Numbered from the stretch's first letter, positions 1 to 7,648 are shown. The stretch: DNA of 15,932 nt from DAOUAE01 sp034433795 (GCA_034433795.1 DAOUAE010000044.1:1-15932), one strand, 5' to 3'. The notes: generated by a model from the letters alone, not told the origin. Numbers and translations are program-made.

Positions 1-78
1 GGAGCAGAAGGGGCAGGAGGAGGGCCGGTCCTCGGGGGAGGGCGTGACTTCGGGGATGCGGAGGGTTATCCTGGCCAT
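1..78 (-). CDS. Partial zinc-ribbon-like protein N-terminus, possibly a transposase (cut by window edge)
   Basis: An ATG at 78 opens a frame that stays open to the window edge and gives 26 residues beginning MARITLRIPEV and ending with a CPFC pair. A GGAGG ribosome binding site lies about nine bases upstream. A CxxC so near the N-terminus after a short beta-like stretch and a Pro/Glu/Asp linker suggests half of a zinc ribbon. Transposases of several insertion sequence families start this way, but so do other zinc-ribbon proteins, and too little is visible to decide. On the transcript, CTCCTGG (126-120) could pair with CCAGGAG (94-88), which contains the ribosome binding site, so initiation might be masked by a hairpin. 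The gene is likely real; its product is a guess. Confidence 0.5.
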   Translation of the reverse strand, partial: MARITLRIPEVTPSPEDRPSSCPFCS

Positions 79-186
79 AGGGCAGGCCTCCTGGGGTGTG
101 GTGGTGTGTTACCTGTATTCCAGGAGAGTCTGCCCCGTCTTGTCCAGTCCCCTACCCACCACCTGTGGGACAGTCACGCCCGCACC

Positions 187-570
187 CTACCCTTTGACGT
201 AGGAGAACTTCTCCGCTACCTTCCCCTCGCGGACGCGGAAGATATCCATGCCCCGGACGTGTCCGGACCGACCCTCCGGCTCCTCCCAGCGATAGACCCA
301 GCGCACAACGCCACGATCCCCACACGCAAACATCTCCTCGGTTTCGAAAACGGCGTGCGGCGAAGCGGCGAAGAAGCGGTCCCAATAGGCCCGAACGGCC
401 GCCTGCCCGGTATAGCGTTCACCATCCGGCGGCGGGACGGTGTTTTCAAAGACGCAGTCTTCGGTCATCACCGTCATAATGGCCTCGACATCGTGTTGGT
501 TGAAAGCGTCGTTGAAGTGCCGGATCACCTCCAGTGTGGCTCTCGCCAGCGTCTCCGGATCGCCAGCCAT
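187..570 (-). CDS. SnoaL-like / NTF2-fold small protein
   Basis: A 127-residue protein of the usual length for the SnoaL-like polyketide cyclase / ketosteroid isomerase-type fold. The N-terminal helix is followed by the family pattern FNDAFNQHDVEAIMTVMTEDCVF (shown here as FNDAFNQHD near residues 19-27 and MTEDCVFEN near 35-43), then TGQAAVRAYWDRFF (54-67) and a C-terminal strand pair ending DIFRVREGKVAEKFSY. The fold usually makes a small cone-shaped pocket; members are isomerases, cyclases, hydrolases or simple ligand binders, and the substrate cannot be read from this sequence. The start is supported by GGGAGG upstream of the ATG at 570. It begins 28 bases after the cupin stop on the same strand, so the two are probably one transcript. 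Confidence 0.85.
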   Translation of the reverse strand: MAGDPETLARATLEVIRHFNDAFNQHDVEAIMTVMTEDCVFENTVPPPDGERYTGQAAVRAYWDRFFAASPHAVFETEEMFACGDRGVVRWVYRWEEPEGRSGHVRGMDIFRVREGKVAEKFSYVKG

Positions 571-598
571 CCTCGCCTCCCGTCAAAAGCGGCCGGGC

Positions 599-964
599 TT
601 ACGGCCGGCGGACAACGTCCGCCAGTTCGATCAGCACATTCGGCTCGTCGCCGACCACCCAGGCGTCGTGGCCCGGTTGCATGATCGCCACGTCGCCGGG
701 GCCGAACTCCATCTCGGTGCCATCGTCCATCCGGACCCGCTGACGTCCGGCCAGAAAGATCTTCACATGGAACCGCTGGCAACTGTCGCCGCCGACGACC
801 GGCTTGACATGGGTCGACCACCGCCAGCCGGGTTCGAGGGTCTCGCGGTAGAAGGTCAGACCGCCGACGGTGATGACATCGATCCGGCCTTTCGGGAACG
901 GCCGGCGCGTCTCATCCGGGGTCTCGAAGCTCTTCCCCACGATGGTCGGGAACGATTCTGTCAT
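599..964 (-). CDS. Cupin-domain protein
   Basis: A 121-residue single-domain cupin. The first cupin motif region holds His52 and His66 (THVKPVVGG and RFHVKIFLAG). The strand GRQRVRMDDGTEMEFGPGD leads into the second motif, GDVAIMQPGHDAWVVGD (90-106), with His99 as a likely metal ligand. Such proteins are metal-binding beta-barrels that act as small dioxygenases, isomerases or ligand sensors; the substrate is unknown. The ATG at 964 is chosen because GGAGGAG lies a few bases upstream and cupin homology begins soon after. The frame remains open up to an ATG at 1147, but that extra 61-residue stretch is low-complexity Arg/Gly/Pro sequence and looks non-coding. It is followed at 28 bases by the SnoaL-like gene. 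Confidence 0.85.
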   Translation of the reverse strand: MTESFPTIVGKSFETPDETRRPFPKGRIDVITVGGLTFYRETLEPGWRWSTHVKPVVGGDSCQRFHVKIFLAGRQRVRMDDGTEMEFGPGDVAIMQPGHDAWVVGDEPNVLIELADVVRRP

Positions 965-1205
965 GGCTCTCCTCCGTGAACCAGGACTCAGGGGCCCGAA
1001 AGACGCATCGCGCAACCGACGCCCGGTGGTCACGGCTCCTCCGTCGGGTGACACCGGCGGTATAACCGTACCCGCGCCCCGGGCGTTCGGCGAGCGGTCA
1101 GACGGCCACCCATCGCCACTGTACCAGCAGGTGTCCGGGAATGGCATCGGCAGATCTGACGATCTTTAGGGACCGGCTGGAGGGGAAAACTCCACGCGGA
1201 GGGCC

Positions 1206-4200
1206 CTAGGCGGGCTCGGGGGTCGCCAGCCCATGGGCGACGACCCAGGCGGCGATCTGGGCCCGGGAGGCGAACCCCAGTTTGGTGAGGATGTTGGCGA
1301 CATGCGTCGCGACCGTTCGCTCGCTGAGGACGAGCCGCTCGGCGATCTCGCGGTTGGAACGGCCCTGGGCGATCTCGGCCGCGACCTCGCGCTCGCGCGC
1401 GGTGAGCCCGCCGAAACGCTCCCGGGCCGTGCGGCCGGGCGAAGGAGGCCGGCGGCGCGGGAGCAGCGCCTGGGCCGCGCGTCGGAATCGCTCGCTCAGG
1501 GCCGCCTCCGGAATCCTCGTCGCCAGGTCCTCGACCACAGCACGGGCGGCCCAGAACGCCGGCGCCGCCTCCGTGCGGCGGCCCTGAGCAAAATACAGCC
1601 GGCCCAGAGCCAGGTGCAGGCGCCAGAGCAGCGGGGCAGCGCCACGGGCAGCGGCGTCCGCCCGGGCCGCCGTCAGCACCGAGATGGCCTCGTCCACCCG
1701 CTTCAGCCCGGCCAGCGCCGCCGCACGCAACAGCGCCAGGCGCAGTAGCGGACGGCGGGCATCCTCCGGCGTCGCGACGATCAGCGCGTCGGTGATCGCC
1801 AGGGCCTGCGCGGCGGCGCCCCGGGCCAGGGCCAGTTCGGCCCGGGCGCACCAGGAGAGACGCTGGGCCAGCGTCTGCATTGTCGGATCGGAGCCAAGCG
1901 CCGCCTCCAGCACGGCCTCCGCCTGGGCGAGCGCGTTCTGGGCGACCAGGACCGATGCGAGATAGGCCGTCGCGAAGCGGAGCCAGATCAGGGAACCGCC
2001 TTCCGTCGCCAGCGCCAGGGCCCGCTCAAGGTGGGTGCGCGCGGCCGACCAGTGGAGCACATCGGCGTAGATCGTCCCCAGCAGGCAGTGCGCTTTGGCC
2101 AGCCACGGGCGGTGGCCGATCTCCGTGGCGATCGCCAGCCCCTGGTGCGCCACCGCCAACGCGCGCCCGTACTCGCCCTGGGCGCTGAGACAGAACCCCA
2201 GATGGAGGAGGGCATAGGCTTCGTCGGACCGCCAGCCGGTCTCGCGTGCGATCTGCAGGGCCCGCTCCGCCGAGCCGGCCGCCTCGGTCAGGGTCGCCAC
2301 GGCCGGGGTGACGACGTTCGTCTGGGCGGTGCCACCGCGCATCGCCAGCGTGGCCAGGATGGAAACGAGGAGGTGACGGTTGTCCAGCGCCTGGCACAGC
2401 GGCAACGCCTGCTCGTAGTACACCGTGCCCTGACGCAGATCGCCACTGAGGTAACTCGTCATACCGAGAAGATCCAGGGTGTCGGCCAGGCCGCGCTGGT
2501 CGCGCTGCTGCTGGACGATGGTCAGCGCTTCCTGATGATAACGCTGGCCTTCCCCTGGCTGTTCGCTGTTCACGTACCAGTTCCCCAGACGGTTCAGGCT
2601 CTGGGCGAGGGCGGAGGGATCGCCCAGCGTCCGCGCCAGATCCAGCGCCCGCTGGTAGTACGGACCAGCCTGCGCATAGTCGCGCGACGCCCAGAGCATC
2701 CCCAGATCCAGCAGCGCCTGCCACTCGGCCCGGCGGTCGCCGATCGCGACGGCCGCCTGCAGCGCCGCCTCGTGGTCGGCCCGGGCGCGGTCGAAGTCGC
2801 CCAGGCTCTCACAGGCCCACCCCCGGCCCCGATAGAGGGCCGGCGCGGGCACGACCGCGAGCTGGTGGGCGGCGTGGAGGGCGCGGCTGAACTCCTCGAC
2901 CGCGATGCGCGGCGCGTACAGCGCCTGAGCCTTCTCGCCGGCCCGCCGGGCGTACTCGAGGGCGCTGGCCCAGAGGCCCGCTTCGTGGCAGTGGTAAGCC
3001 AGGTCGGAGAGATGCCGGTCGAGGGCGCCGGCGTAGACCTGCTCGATCGCCCTGGCGACCGCGTGGTGCAGCGCCCGGCGTTCTCGCTGGAGAAGCGGCG
3101 CGCAGATGGCCTCGCGGGTGAGGGCGTGCCGAAAGACGAACTGGTCCGCCGACTCCTCGGTCACCAGTTGGGCCGCAACCAGTTCCTTCAGCTGCTCAAG
3201 CAGCGTCCGCTCGTCACCCCCCTGCACCGCCTGCAGGACAGCGACGTCGAAGCGACGCCCGGCGACGGCGGCCAGCACGAGCGTCCGGCGGGCCGCCGGA
3301 CTCAGCCGTTCCAGGCGCCGCTGAACGGCGTCCTGGACGCTCCGCGGGACCGGGAACCCACGCCCCGGCCATCTCGCCCACGCGCCCTCGCCGAGGGCAC
3401 CACCGGCCGTCAGCAGCGACTTCATCACCTCTTCCACAAAGAAGGGATTGCCCTCGGTCAGGGCGTAGACCGTCTCCAGCAGCCCGGGCGGGACCGGGTG
3501 CGCCTGGCCCACGATTGCCTGGAGCATCCGGGCGGTCTCCGCGACCGTCAGCCGTCCCAGGATGAGTTCGCTGGCCAGTCTCTCGCGGTCCAGGGCGGCG
3601 AGGAAGTGGTCGACCTCCGGGCGGAGGTCGTCGGTGCGATAGGTCAGCAGGAGCAGGATCGGCTGTTCGTTCAGGTGGCGGGCGAAGTGGAGCAGGAACT
3701 CGAGGCTGGTCTCATCGCTCCAGTGGAGGTCCTCGATGGCGACACACAGGGGGTGCCGGGCCTGGCGGCTGAAGAAGCGGGTCAGAGCGCGGAACAGACA
3801 CCGTTTCTCCTGACCGGGCTCGGGCGGCGGCAGCGACGCGAGATCGGGCAGCACCGGGGCCAGGTCGGGCAGGCGTCTGAGAAGATCATGGTCCGGGGAA
3901 CCCGGCGGGGGCGCGGGCCCGGCGGGCCAGGAGACCGCCAGCGCGTGGAGCAGGTCCAGGAGCGGCGCGTACGGGAGCGTGCGGTCGGCCTCGAAGCAGC
4001 TCCCCAGCAGGACCGTCAGGCCAAGCCGCTCGGCGCAGCGCCTGGCCTCCGCCAGGAGGCGCGACTTGCCGACACCGGCCTCACCCGCGATCAGCACCGT
4101 CTGGCCGTGGCCATCCCGGGCCCGGACCAGCCAGCGCTCCAGGGCCGCGAGGGGAGCGGTGCGGCCGATAAGAACCGGGCAGATCACCGGCTGGCCGAAC

Positions 4201-4208
4201 GTCGTCAT
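1206..4208 (-). CDS. Large AAA ATPase-TPR-LuxR transcriptional regulator
   Basis: A 1000-residue regulator of the large ATP-binding LuxR (LAL/MalT-like) type. The order is an N-terminal AAA/NACHT-like ATPase, a long helical-repeat sensor and a C-terminal DNA-binding domain. The entry motif VLIGRTAPLAAL precedes Walker A AGEAGVGKSR (41-50), and Walker B is LCVAIEDLHW (154-163). Residues of roughly 420-900 are Ala/Leu-rich paired helices typical of TPR repeats. The LuxR helix-turn-helix runs from about 935 (LTAREREVAAEIAQG, then SNREIAERLVLSERTVATHV). Family members bind a ligand or partner through the repeats and activate transcription in the ATP-bound state; the signal here is unknown. The ATG at 4208 has no recognisable ribosome binding site. 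The nearest in-frame upstream stop is at 4238-4236 with no ATG or GTG between, so the start is well fixed and translation may depend on the upstream short frame. The genes just upstream (sugar isomerase, dehydrogenase) are on the same strand and could be targets. Confidence 0.93.
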   Translation of the reverse strand: MTTFGQPVICPVLIGRTAPLAALERWLVRARDGHGQTVLIAGEAGVGKSRLLAEARRCAERLGLTVLLGSCFEADRTLPYAPLLDLLHALAVSWPAGPAPPPGSPDHDLLRRLPDLAPVLPDLASLPPPEPGQEKRCLFRALTRFFSRQARHPLCVAIEDLHWSDETSLEFLLHFARHLNEQPILLLLTYRTDDLRPEVDHFLAALDRERLASELILGRLTVAETARMLQAIVGQAHPVPPGLLETVYALTEGNPFFVEEVMKSLLTAGGALGEGAWARWPGRGFPVPRSVQDAVQRRLERLSPAARRTLVLAAVAGRRFDVAVLQAVQGGDERTLLEQLKELVAAQLVTEESADQFVFRHALTREAICAPLLQRERRALHHAVARAIEQVYAGALDRHLSDLAYHCHEAGLWASALEYARRAGEKAQALYAPRIAVEEFSRALHAAHQLAVVPAPALYRGRGWACESLGDFDRARADHEAALQAAVAIGDRRAEWQALLDLGMLWASRDYAQAGPYYQRALDLARTLGDPSALAQSLNRLGNWYVNSEQPGEGQRYHQEALTIVQQQRDQRGLADTLDLLGMTSYLSGDLRQGTVYYEQALPLCQALDNRHLLVSILATLAMRGGTAQTNVVTPAVATLTEAAGSAERALQIARETGWRSDEAYALLHLGFCLSAQGEYGRALAVAHQGLAIATEIGHRPWLAKAHCLLGTIYADVLHWSAARTHLERALALATEGGSLIWLRFATAYLASVLVAQNALAQAEAVLEAALGSDPTMQTLAQRLSWCARAELALARGAAAQALAITDALIVATPEDARRPLLRLALLRAAALAGLKRVDEAISVLTAARADAAARGAAPLLWRLHLALGRLYFAQGRRTEAAPAFWAARAVVEDLATRIPEAALSERFRRAAQALLPRRRPPSPGRTARERFGGLTAREREVAAEIAQGRSNREIAERLVLSERTVATHVANILTKLGFASRAQIAAWVVAHGLATPEPA

Positions 4209-4306
4209 GGCCGGGGCCAGATGATCCGCCGGCGGTCACCGGGCGGCGTGGCCCGGCGCCGTCCGCGTGGCGGGCCAGTGCCGGGGTGAGGCGCTACGGT
4301 CCACAC
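4205..4306 (-). CDS. Candidate leader peptide upstream of the LuxR regulator
   Basis: A 33-residue frame starts with GTG at 4306, eight bases after AAGGAG (4320-4315), and ends with TGA overlapping the ATG of the LuxR gene (ATGA). It is rich in Pro, Arg and Gly and resembles no family known to me. Its value is positional: the regulator lacks a ribosome binding site, whereas this frame has a good one and stops exactly on the regulator start, the usual arrangement for translational coupling. Short frames of this composition are common by chance in GC-rich DNA, so this may be coincidence. Confidence 0.3.
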   Translation of the reverse strand: MWTVAPHPGTGPPRGRRRATPPGDRRRIIWPRP

Positions 4307-4329
4307 GCTTCGTTCTCCTTCCCGTGTGG
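4301..4329 (-). promoter_or_regulatory. Inverted repeat / possible RNA hairpin around the leader ribosome binding site
   Basis: Perfect 7-base arms CCACACG and CGTGTGG flank a 15-base spacer. In the minus-strand transcript the AAGGAG ribosome binding site lies in the loop and the GTG start of the short upstream frame lies inside the 3' arm. It could be a translational control hairpin for the leader and LuxR gene, or a DNA operator dyad for autoregulation. There is no T-run after it, so it is not an obvious terminator. Function is inferred only from position. Confidence 0.35.
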
Positions 4330-4353
4330 TCAGAGCGCGGCCTGGCGATGGGA

Positions 4354-5220
4354 TCAGACGGGCCGCAGGTAGGTGGTGTGGCCGTTGCGGACCAGCCAGT
4401 CGCGGAGATAGGTGAAACTGCGCCAGGCGCACTCGTCCTCATCGCGGTCGTCGGTATCCACCTCGACCGAGAAGATGATGTCCTCCCTCTCGCCGGCCTG
4501 GGCCAAAAGCGGCAGCACTCGCTCGAAGTCCACCAGGCCGTCGCCCAGGGCCACGCCGTTGTAGGTGTCGTTCTCCAGGACGTAGTCCCGGACGTGGGCG
4601 TGGAAGGTCCAGGGCAGGCACTTGCGGGTGGCCTCGACCGGGTCCTCGCCCAGGATGAGCCAGTTGCCGGTGTCGCTCTGGATGCCGACGTTGTCCAGGC
4701 CGGTGCCGACGCAGATCCGGATGAGCTCGTCCGAGGTCCAGTAGTCGTAGTTCTCCTGGCAGATGCGGATGCCGTACTGGGCGGCGATGCGGCCGATCTC
4801 CCGCAGCATCTGGGTGGCGATCCTGATCTGGCCCTCGCGGGTGACCCGGCCGTTGCGCAGGCAGCCGAAGTTCGAGGTGCGGGTGCCCAGGTAGGCGGCG
4901 ATCTCCAGGTTGCGTCCGGCCTGACGCAGCGACTCGGCCCGGACCTCGGCGTCGTTGTGGACCGCCACCGTGCCGAACCCCACCATCGCGATCATATTGT
5001 TCTCGCGCAGGCGGGCCTTGAGCTCGTCCAGATAGTGGCGGTCGGTGCTGGGCAGCCGGGGCACACTGATATCAATCGCCATCGGCGAGAAGCCCAGAGC
5101 CCGGCCGATGGCGGCGGTCTTCTCGAAGACGTAGTCAAAGGCCTCAGCCGGGCTCAGGCCCTTCTGGCGGACCTGGCGGTGCCAGTTCTGGGCGGCCAGC
5201 GAGCCGACGATGATGCCCAT
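4354..5220 (-). CDS. Sugar phosphate isomerase/epimerase-like TIM-barrel protein
   Basis: A 288-residue protein of the xylose-isomerase-like TIM-barrel superfamily (also called AP endonuclease family 2). Likely metal ligands fall at the ends of successive strands: Glu156 (ICQENYDY), Asp183 (QSDTGNWL), His207/His209 (FHAHVRDY) and Glu253 (SVEVDTD), with the C-terminal phrase GDGLVDF (226-232) common in this family. Members isomerise or epimerise sugars, hydroxypyruvate or inositol intermediates using a divalent metal; the exact substrate is not evident. The ATG at 5220 is preceded by AAGGGAG. It lies 11 bases after the dehydrogenase stop, so the two are almost certainly cotranscribed and likely act on the same sugar or cyclitol. 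A 145-base gap separates it from the LuxR gene downstream. Confidence 0.88.
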   Translation of the reverse strand: MGIIVGSLAAQNWHRQVRQKGLSPAEAFDYVFEKTAAIGRALGFSPMAIDISVPRLPSTDRHYLDELKARLRENNMIAMVGFGTVAVHNDAEVRAESLRQAGRNLEIAAYLGTRTSNFGCLRNGRVTREGQIRIATQMLREIGRIAAQYGIRICQENYDYWTSDELIRICVGTGLDNVGIQSDTGNWLILGEDPVEATRKCLPWTFHAHVRDYVLENDTYNGVALGDGLVDFERVLPLLAQAGEREDIIFSVEVDTDDRDEDECAWRSFTYLRDWLVRNGHTTYLRPV

Positions 5221-5231
5221 CGCTCTCCCTT

Positions 5232-6356
5232 CTAGAACGTGGTCGTCAGCGTCTGGGTCTGCCCGGTCTCGGCGGCGCGGTAGGCCGACTCGATGATGTC
5301 GATGACGTGCCGGGCGTGCTCGGCCGTGACCGGCGAGGGTTTATCGTCGCGGACCCAGTCCACCAGTTGCATGATGTCCTCGTAGACGTGGGCCTCGGGC
5401 AGGTAGCGGTGCGGGCCCACCACGTGGGGCAGCAGCCACTGGTTGCCGTTGATGCCCTCCGGGGCCTGGAGGGCCAGTTCGCGGCCCGGGTAGTCGAACG
5501 GCTGGCCGTTTAACGTGAGGCCGACGATGGCTCCTTTGGTGCCGTAGTAGTTGGCGCTGAACCCCTCGGTGATCCGGCCGGCGGCCGTGCCGTAGACGAA
5601 GGCGAAGAGGTTATCGCCGAAGTCCAGAACCATCAGGGTGTTATCATCGGCGTCGCAGGGGACCATCCGGCCGCGAAACTCGCGCTCCCGAATGCGCACG
5701 CCCGAGAGGGCGGTCACCCGGCGGGCCGGGCCCAGGACGGTGGTCAGGCCGTGGAGGGCGTAGACCGTCATATCGTAGAGGGGGCCGCCGCCGGGCTTGC
5801 GGAAGTACCACGAGGGGTCGATGTTGGAGAGCACATCCTCACCCTGGCGAACCTTTTCGGTCTCGTGGTAGGTGCCGAAGGCGGCGCCGCAGGCCGCCCA
5901 GCAGACGGTGCCGATGGCCCCCGCGGCGATGAGCCGCTTGATCTCTTGGATATGGGGACGCAGGACCTCGCCGGGCGAGGCCACGATCTTGAGCCCGGCC
6001 GCCCGGGCCTGTTCGATGAGATCGGTCGCCTCGGCCACGGTGGTGGTCATGGTCTTATTGAAATGGATGTGCTTACCGGCCTCCAGGGCCAGGCGACCCT
6101 GCTGGTAGTGCAGGCCGATGGGCGAGGCGATGGTAACGGCATCGACCTCACCTTTCTCCAGGAGATCCTCGTAGTGCAGGAAGAAGTGCGGCACGCCGAA
6201 CCGGGCGGCGGCCGCCTCGGCCCGGCCGGGGACGGGGTCGCAGACGGCCATCACCCGGACGCGGTCCTGGACATCGTCCTGGGTCAGGTGGGGCAGGATG
6301 CCGCGCAGGGCCACGCTGCCGCAGCCGACCACTCCCAGGCGGACGACCTCGGGCAT
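5232..6356 (-). CDS. Gfo/Idh/MocA family NAD(P)-dependent oxidoreductase
   Basis: A 374-residue protein of the normal length for the family. The Rossmann start LGVVGCGSVALRG (7-19) carries the dinucleotide-binding glycines, and the second domain includes GGGPLYDMTVYALHG (189-203), the usual substrate-side motif. Family members oxidise or reduce sugars, inositols or their derivatives. The canonical E-K-P motif after the fourth strand (usually GKHVxxEKP) reads GKHIHFNKT here, with Asn100 and Thr102 replacing Glu and Pro while Lys101 is kept. Two ATGs are adjacent (6359 and 6356); the second is chosen because AGGAGG is then four bases away rather than one. It is the first gene of a two-gene unit with the TIM-barrel isomerase. 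Confidence 0.9.
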   Translation of the reverse strand: MPEVVRLGVVGCGSVALRGILPHLTQDDVQDRVRVMAVCDPVPGRAEAAAARFGVPHFFLHYEDLLEKGEVDAVTIASPIGLHYQQGRLALEAGKHIHFNKTMTTTVAEATDLIEQARAAGLKIVASPGEVLRPHIQEIKRLIAAGAIGTVCWAACGAAFGTYHETEKVRQGEDVLSNIDPSWYFRKPGGGPLYDMTVYALHGLTTVLGPARRVTALSGVRIREREFRGRMVPCDADDNTLMVLDFGDNLFAFVYGTAAGRITEGFSANYYGTKGAIVGLTLNGQPFDYPGRELALQAPEGINGNQWLLPHVVGPHRYLPEAHVYEDIMQLVDWVRDDKPSPVTAEHARHVIDIIESAYRAAETGQTQTLTTTF

Positions 6357-6401
6357 CATTCCTCCTCACCGCGATGGCTCAGGGGATCGTCTGTCGGCCA
6401 G

Positions 6402-6430
6402 AGCATACCACACGGCCAGCCGGCAGGGAA
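6402..6430 (-). promoter_or_regulatory. Possible sigma-70-like promoter for the dehydrogenase-isomerase unit
   Basis: On the minus strand TTCCCT (6430-6425) and TATGCT (6407-6402) are separated by 17 bases, and the start codon follows about 45 bases later. The -10 matches four of six consensus bases and the -35 only three, so this is a weak prediction supported mainly by spacing and by lying in the divergent intergenic region. Confidence 0.22.
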
Positions 6431-6477
6431 GAGGGGGCGACCGCTGGACAGGCGGCGTCGCGCGCTCTTTCACCCCG

Positions 6478-6511
6478 CGTCGGCGGTGGCGGTCGCTTTT
6501 CGTCGCCGACG
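6478..6511. promoter_or_regulatory. 8-base inverted repeat in the divergent promoter region
   Basis: CGTCGGCG (6478-6485) and CGCCGACG (6504-6511) are perfect inverted copies with an 18-base spacer, about 43 bases before the DUF932 start. The weak plus-strand promoter-like pair TTTTCG (6497-6502) and TATCGT (6519-6524, 16-base spacing) overlaps it, so the dyad could be an operator. GC-rich inverted repeats of this size can occur by chance. Confidence 0.25.
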
Positions 6512-6553
6512 GCGGAAATATCGTACGGGACGCCCGAGGACAGGGAGGAAGCC

Positions 6554-7648
6554 ATGCCTGATAACGTCACCGCGATGGCCTACAACAGCGAGAAGGGGCC
6601 GCCACGGCACGGCAAAGGGGTCCCGGTGCGGGGCCTGGCCACGGCGGCCGAGTGCATCCGGGCGGCCGGGCTGGACTGGAGCGTGGCCAAGATTCCGCTC
6701 CGACTGGACGATACGGGGGGACTGCCGGTCCCGGGGGTGATGGCCACCGTCCGGACCGACCTGCCGCTGCGGGATCCCCGGCGGATTCTGGGGGTGGTGG
6801 GCGAAGAGTACCGGCCGCTGCAGAACTGGGAGGCCTTTCGTTTCTTCGACGAGGTCGTCGGCGTGGGCGCTGCCATCTACGAGACGGCGGGGGCCATCGA
6901 CCACGGCCGCTGGATCTGGCTGCTGGCGCGTCTGGAGGGTGTTCTGCGGCCGGCGCCGGAAGACGAGGTCCACCCCTATGTGCTGCTGGCCAACGGCCAC
7001 GACGGTCGGCTGATGGTCCACCTGGCGTTCACCCCGGTGCGGGTGGTCTGTCAGAACACGCTGATCCTCGCGCTGGAGGGCGCGCAGCGGCATTTGGTGT
7101 TCCGCCACGACCGGGGGCTGCCGCGCCAGCTGCGTGAGGCGGGGGCGCTGCTGCGCTCGCTGCTGGAGACGACCCGCGCCGCCGAGGCGGAATGGCAGCA
7201 GATGGCCCAGCGGCGTCTGGCCGCACCGGAGGCCGGGCGCTATTTCGACCTGGTCTTCCGTCCGGGTCCGGACGACGAGAACGAGGAGGGGCTGCCCGCG
7301 GTGGAGCCGGTTCTGCGCCGGGCGGAGCGGCCGCAGCGGTTGAGGGAGGCGGCGTGGGAGGACTACCAGAGCAGTCTCAACGACTATCTGGGGGTCGCCG
7401 AGACGCTCTGGGCCGCCTATAACGCGGCGGTCTGGGCGGTGGACTGGGTTCACCGCTCGCAGCGCGACCGGGTCGAAGACCTCTGTCCGGGCGACGGCGC
7501 CCGTCTGAAAGAGCGGGCCCTGACGCTCGCCCGGCGATGGCTGGCGAACGACTCGGGGTCAACCCCACCGCCAGGGGAGATGTCGCTACACCGGCCCGAC
7601 GCCGGCGGGCATCCCGGTGCGCTGAAGCGCTGGTCCAGATACTGGTGA
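6554..7648 (+). CDS. DUF932 / phage-plasmid-like protein (TIGR03299 type)
   Basis: A 364-residue protein matching the DUF932 family pattern. It shows RRILGVVGEEYRPLQNWEAF (76-95), the downstream HGRWIWLLARLEG segment, the hallmark FTPVRVVCQNTL (near 158-169) and a C-terminal AAYNAAVWAVDWV with LKERALTLARRWL. Family members are found on phages, plasmids and in accessory chromosomal regions; no biochemical function is established. The start is the ATG at 6554, preceded by GGGAGGAA; the longer upstream frame reads through low-complexity sequence. The last 30 or so residues (after WLANDS) do not look like the family and may be a divergent tail. It is the only plus-strand gene seen and converges on the CRISPR operon, its stop 16 bases from the CARF gene stop. 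Confidence 0.85.
   Translation: MPDNVTAMAYNSEKGPPRHGKGVPVRGLATAAECIRAAGLDWSVAKIPLRLDDTGGLPVPGVMATVRTDLPLRDPRRILGVVGEEYRPLQNWEAFRFFDEVVGVGAAIYETAGAIDHGRWIWLLARLEGVLRPAPEDEVHPYVLLANGHDGRLMVHLAFTPVRVVCQNTLILALEGAQRHLVFRHDRGLPRQLREAGALLRSLLETTRAAEAEWQQMAQRRLAAPEAGRYFDLVFRPGPDDENEEGLPAVEPVLRRAERPQRLREAAWEDYQSSLNDYLGVAETLWAAYNAAVWAVDWVHRSQRDRVEDLCPGDGARLKERALTLARRWLANDSGSTPPPGEMSLHRPDAGGHPGALKRWSRYW

Noticed and set aside
965..1147. N-terminal extension of the cupin gene to an ATG at 1147
   Set aside because: The added residues are low-complexity and unlike cupins, and a strong GGAGGAG site sits just before the ATG at 964.
1148..1205. Possible terminator after the LuxR gene (CTCC-GCGT-GGAG followed by TTTT on the minus strand)
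   Set aside because: The stem is only four base pairs with a four-base loop, too weak to call a terminator.
2031..4289. 752-codon open frame on the plus strand
   Set aside because: It lies entirely antisense to the AAA-TPR-LuxR gene and has low-complexity Arg/Gly/Gln composition without domains. It is a by-product of GC-rich codon use on the opposite strand.
4267..5235. 322-codon plus-strand frame
   Set aside because: It is antisense to the TIM-barrel isomerase; its Val/Ala/Asp/Gly-rich translation is typical of a mirror frame.
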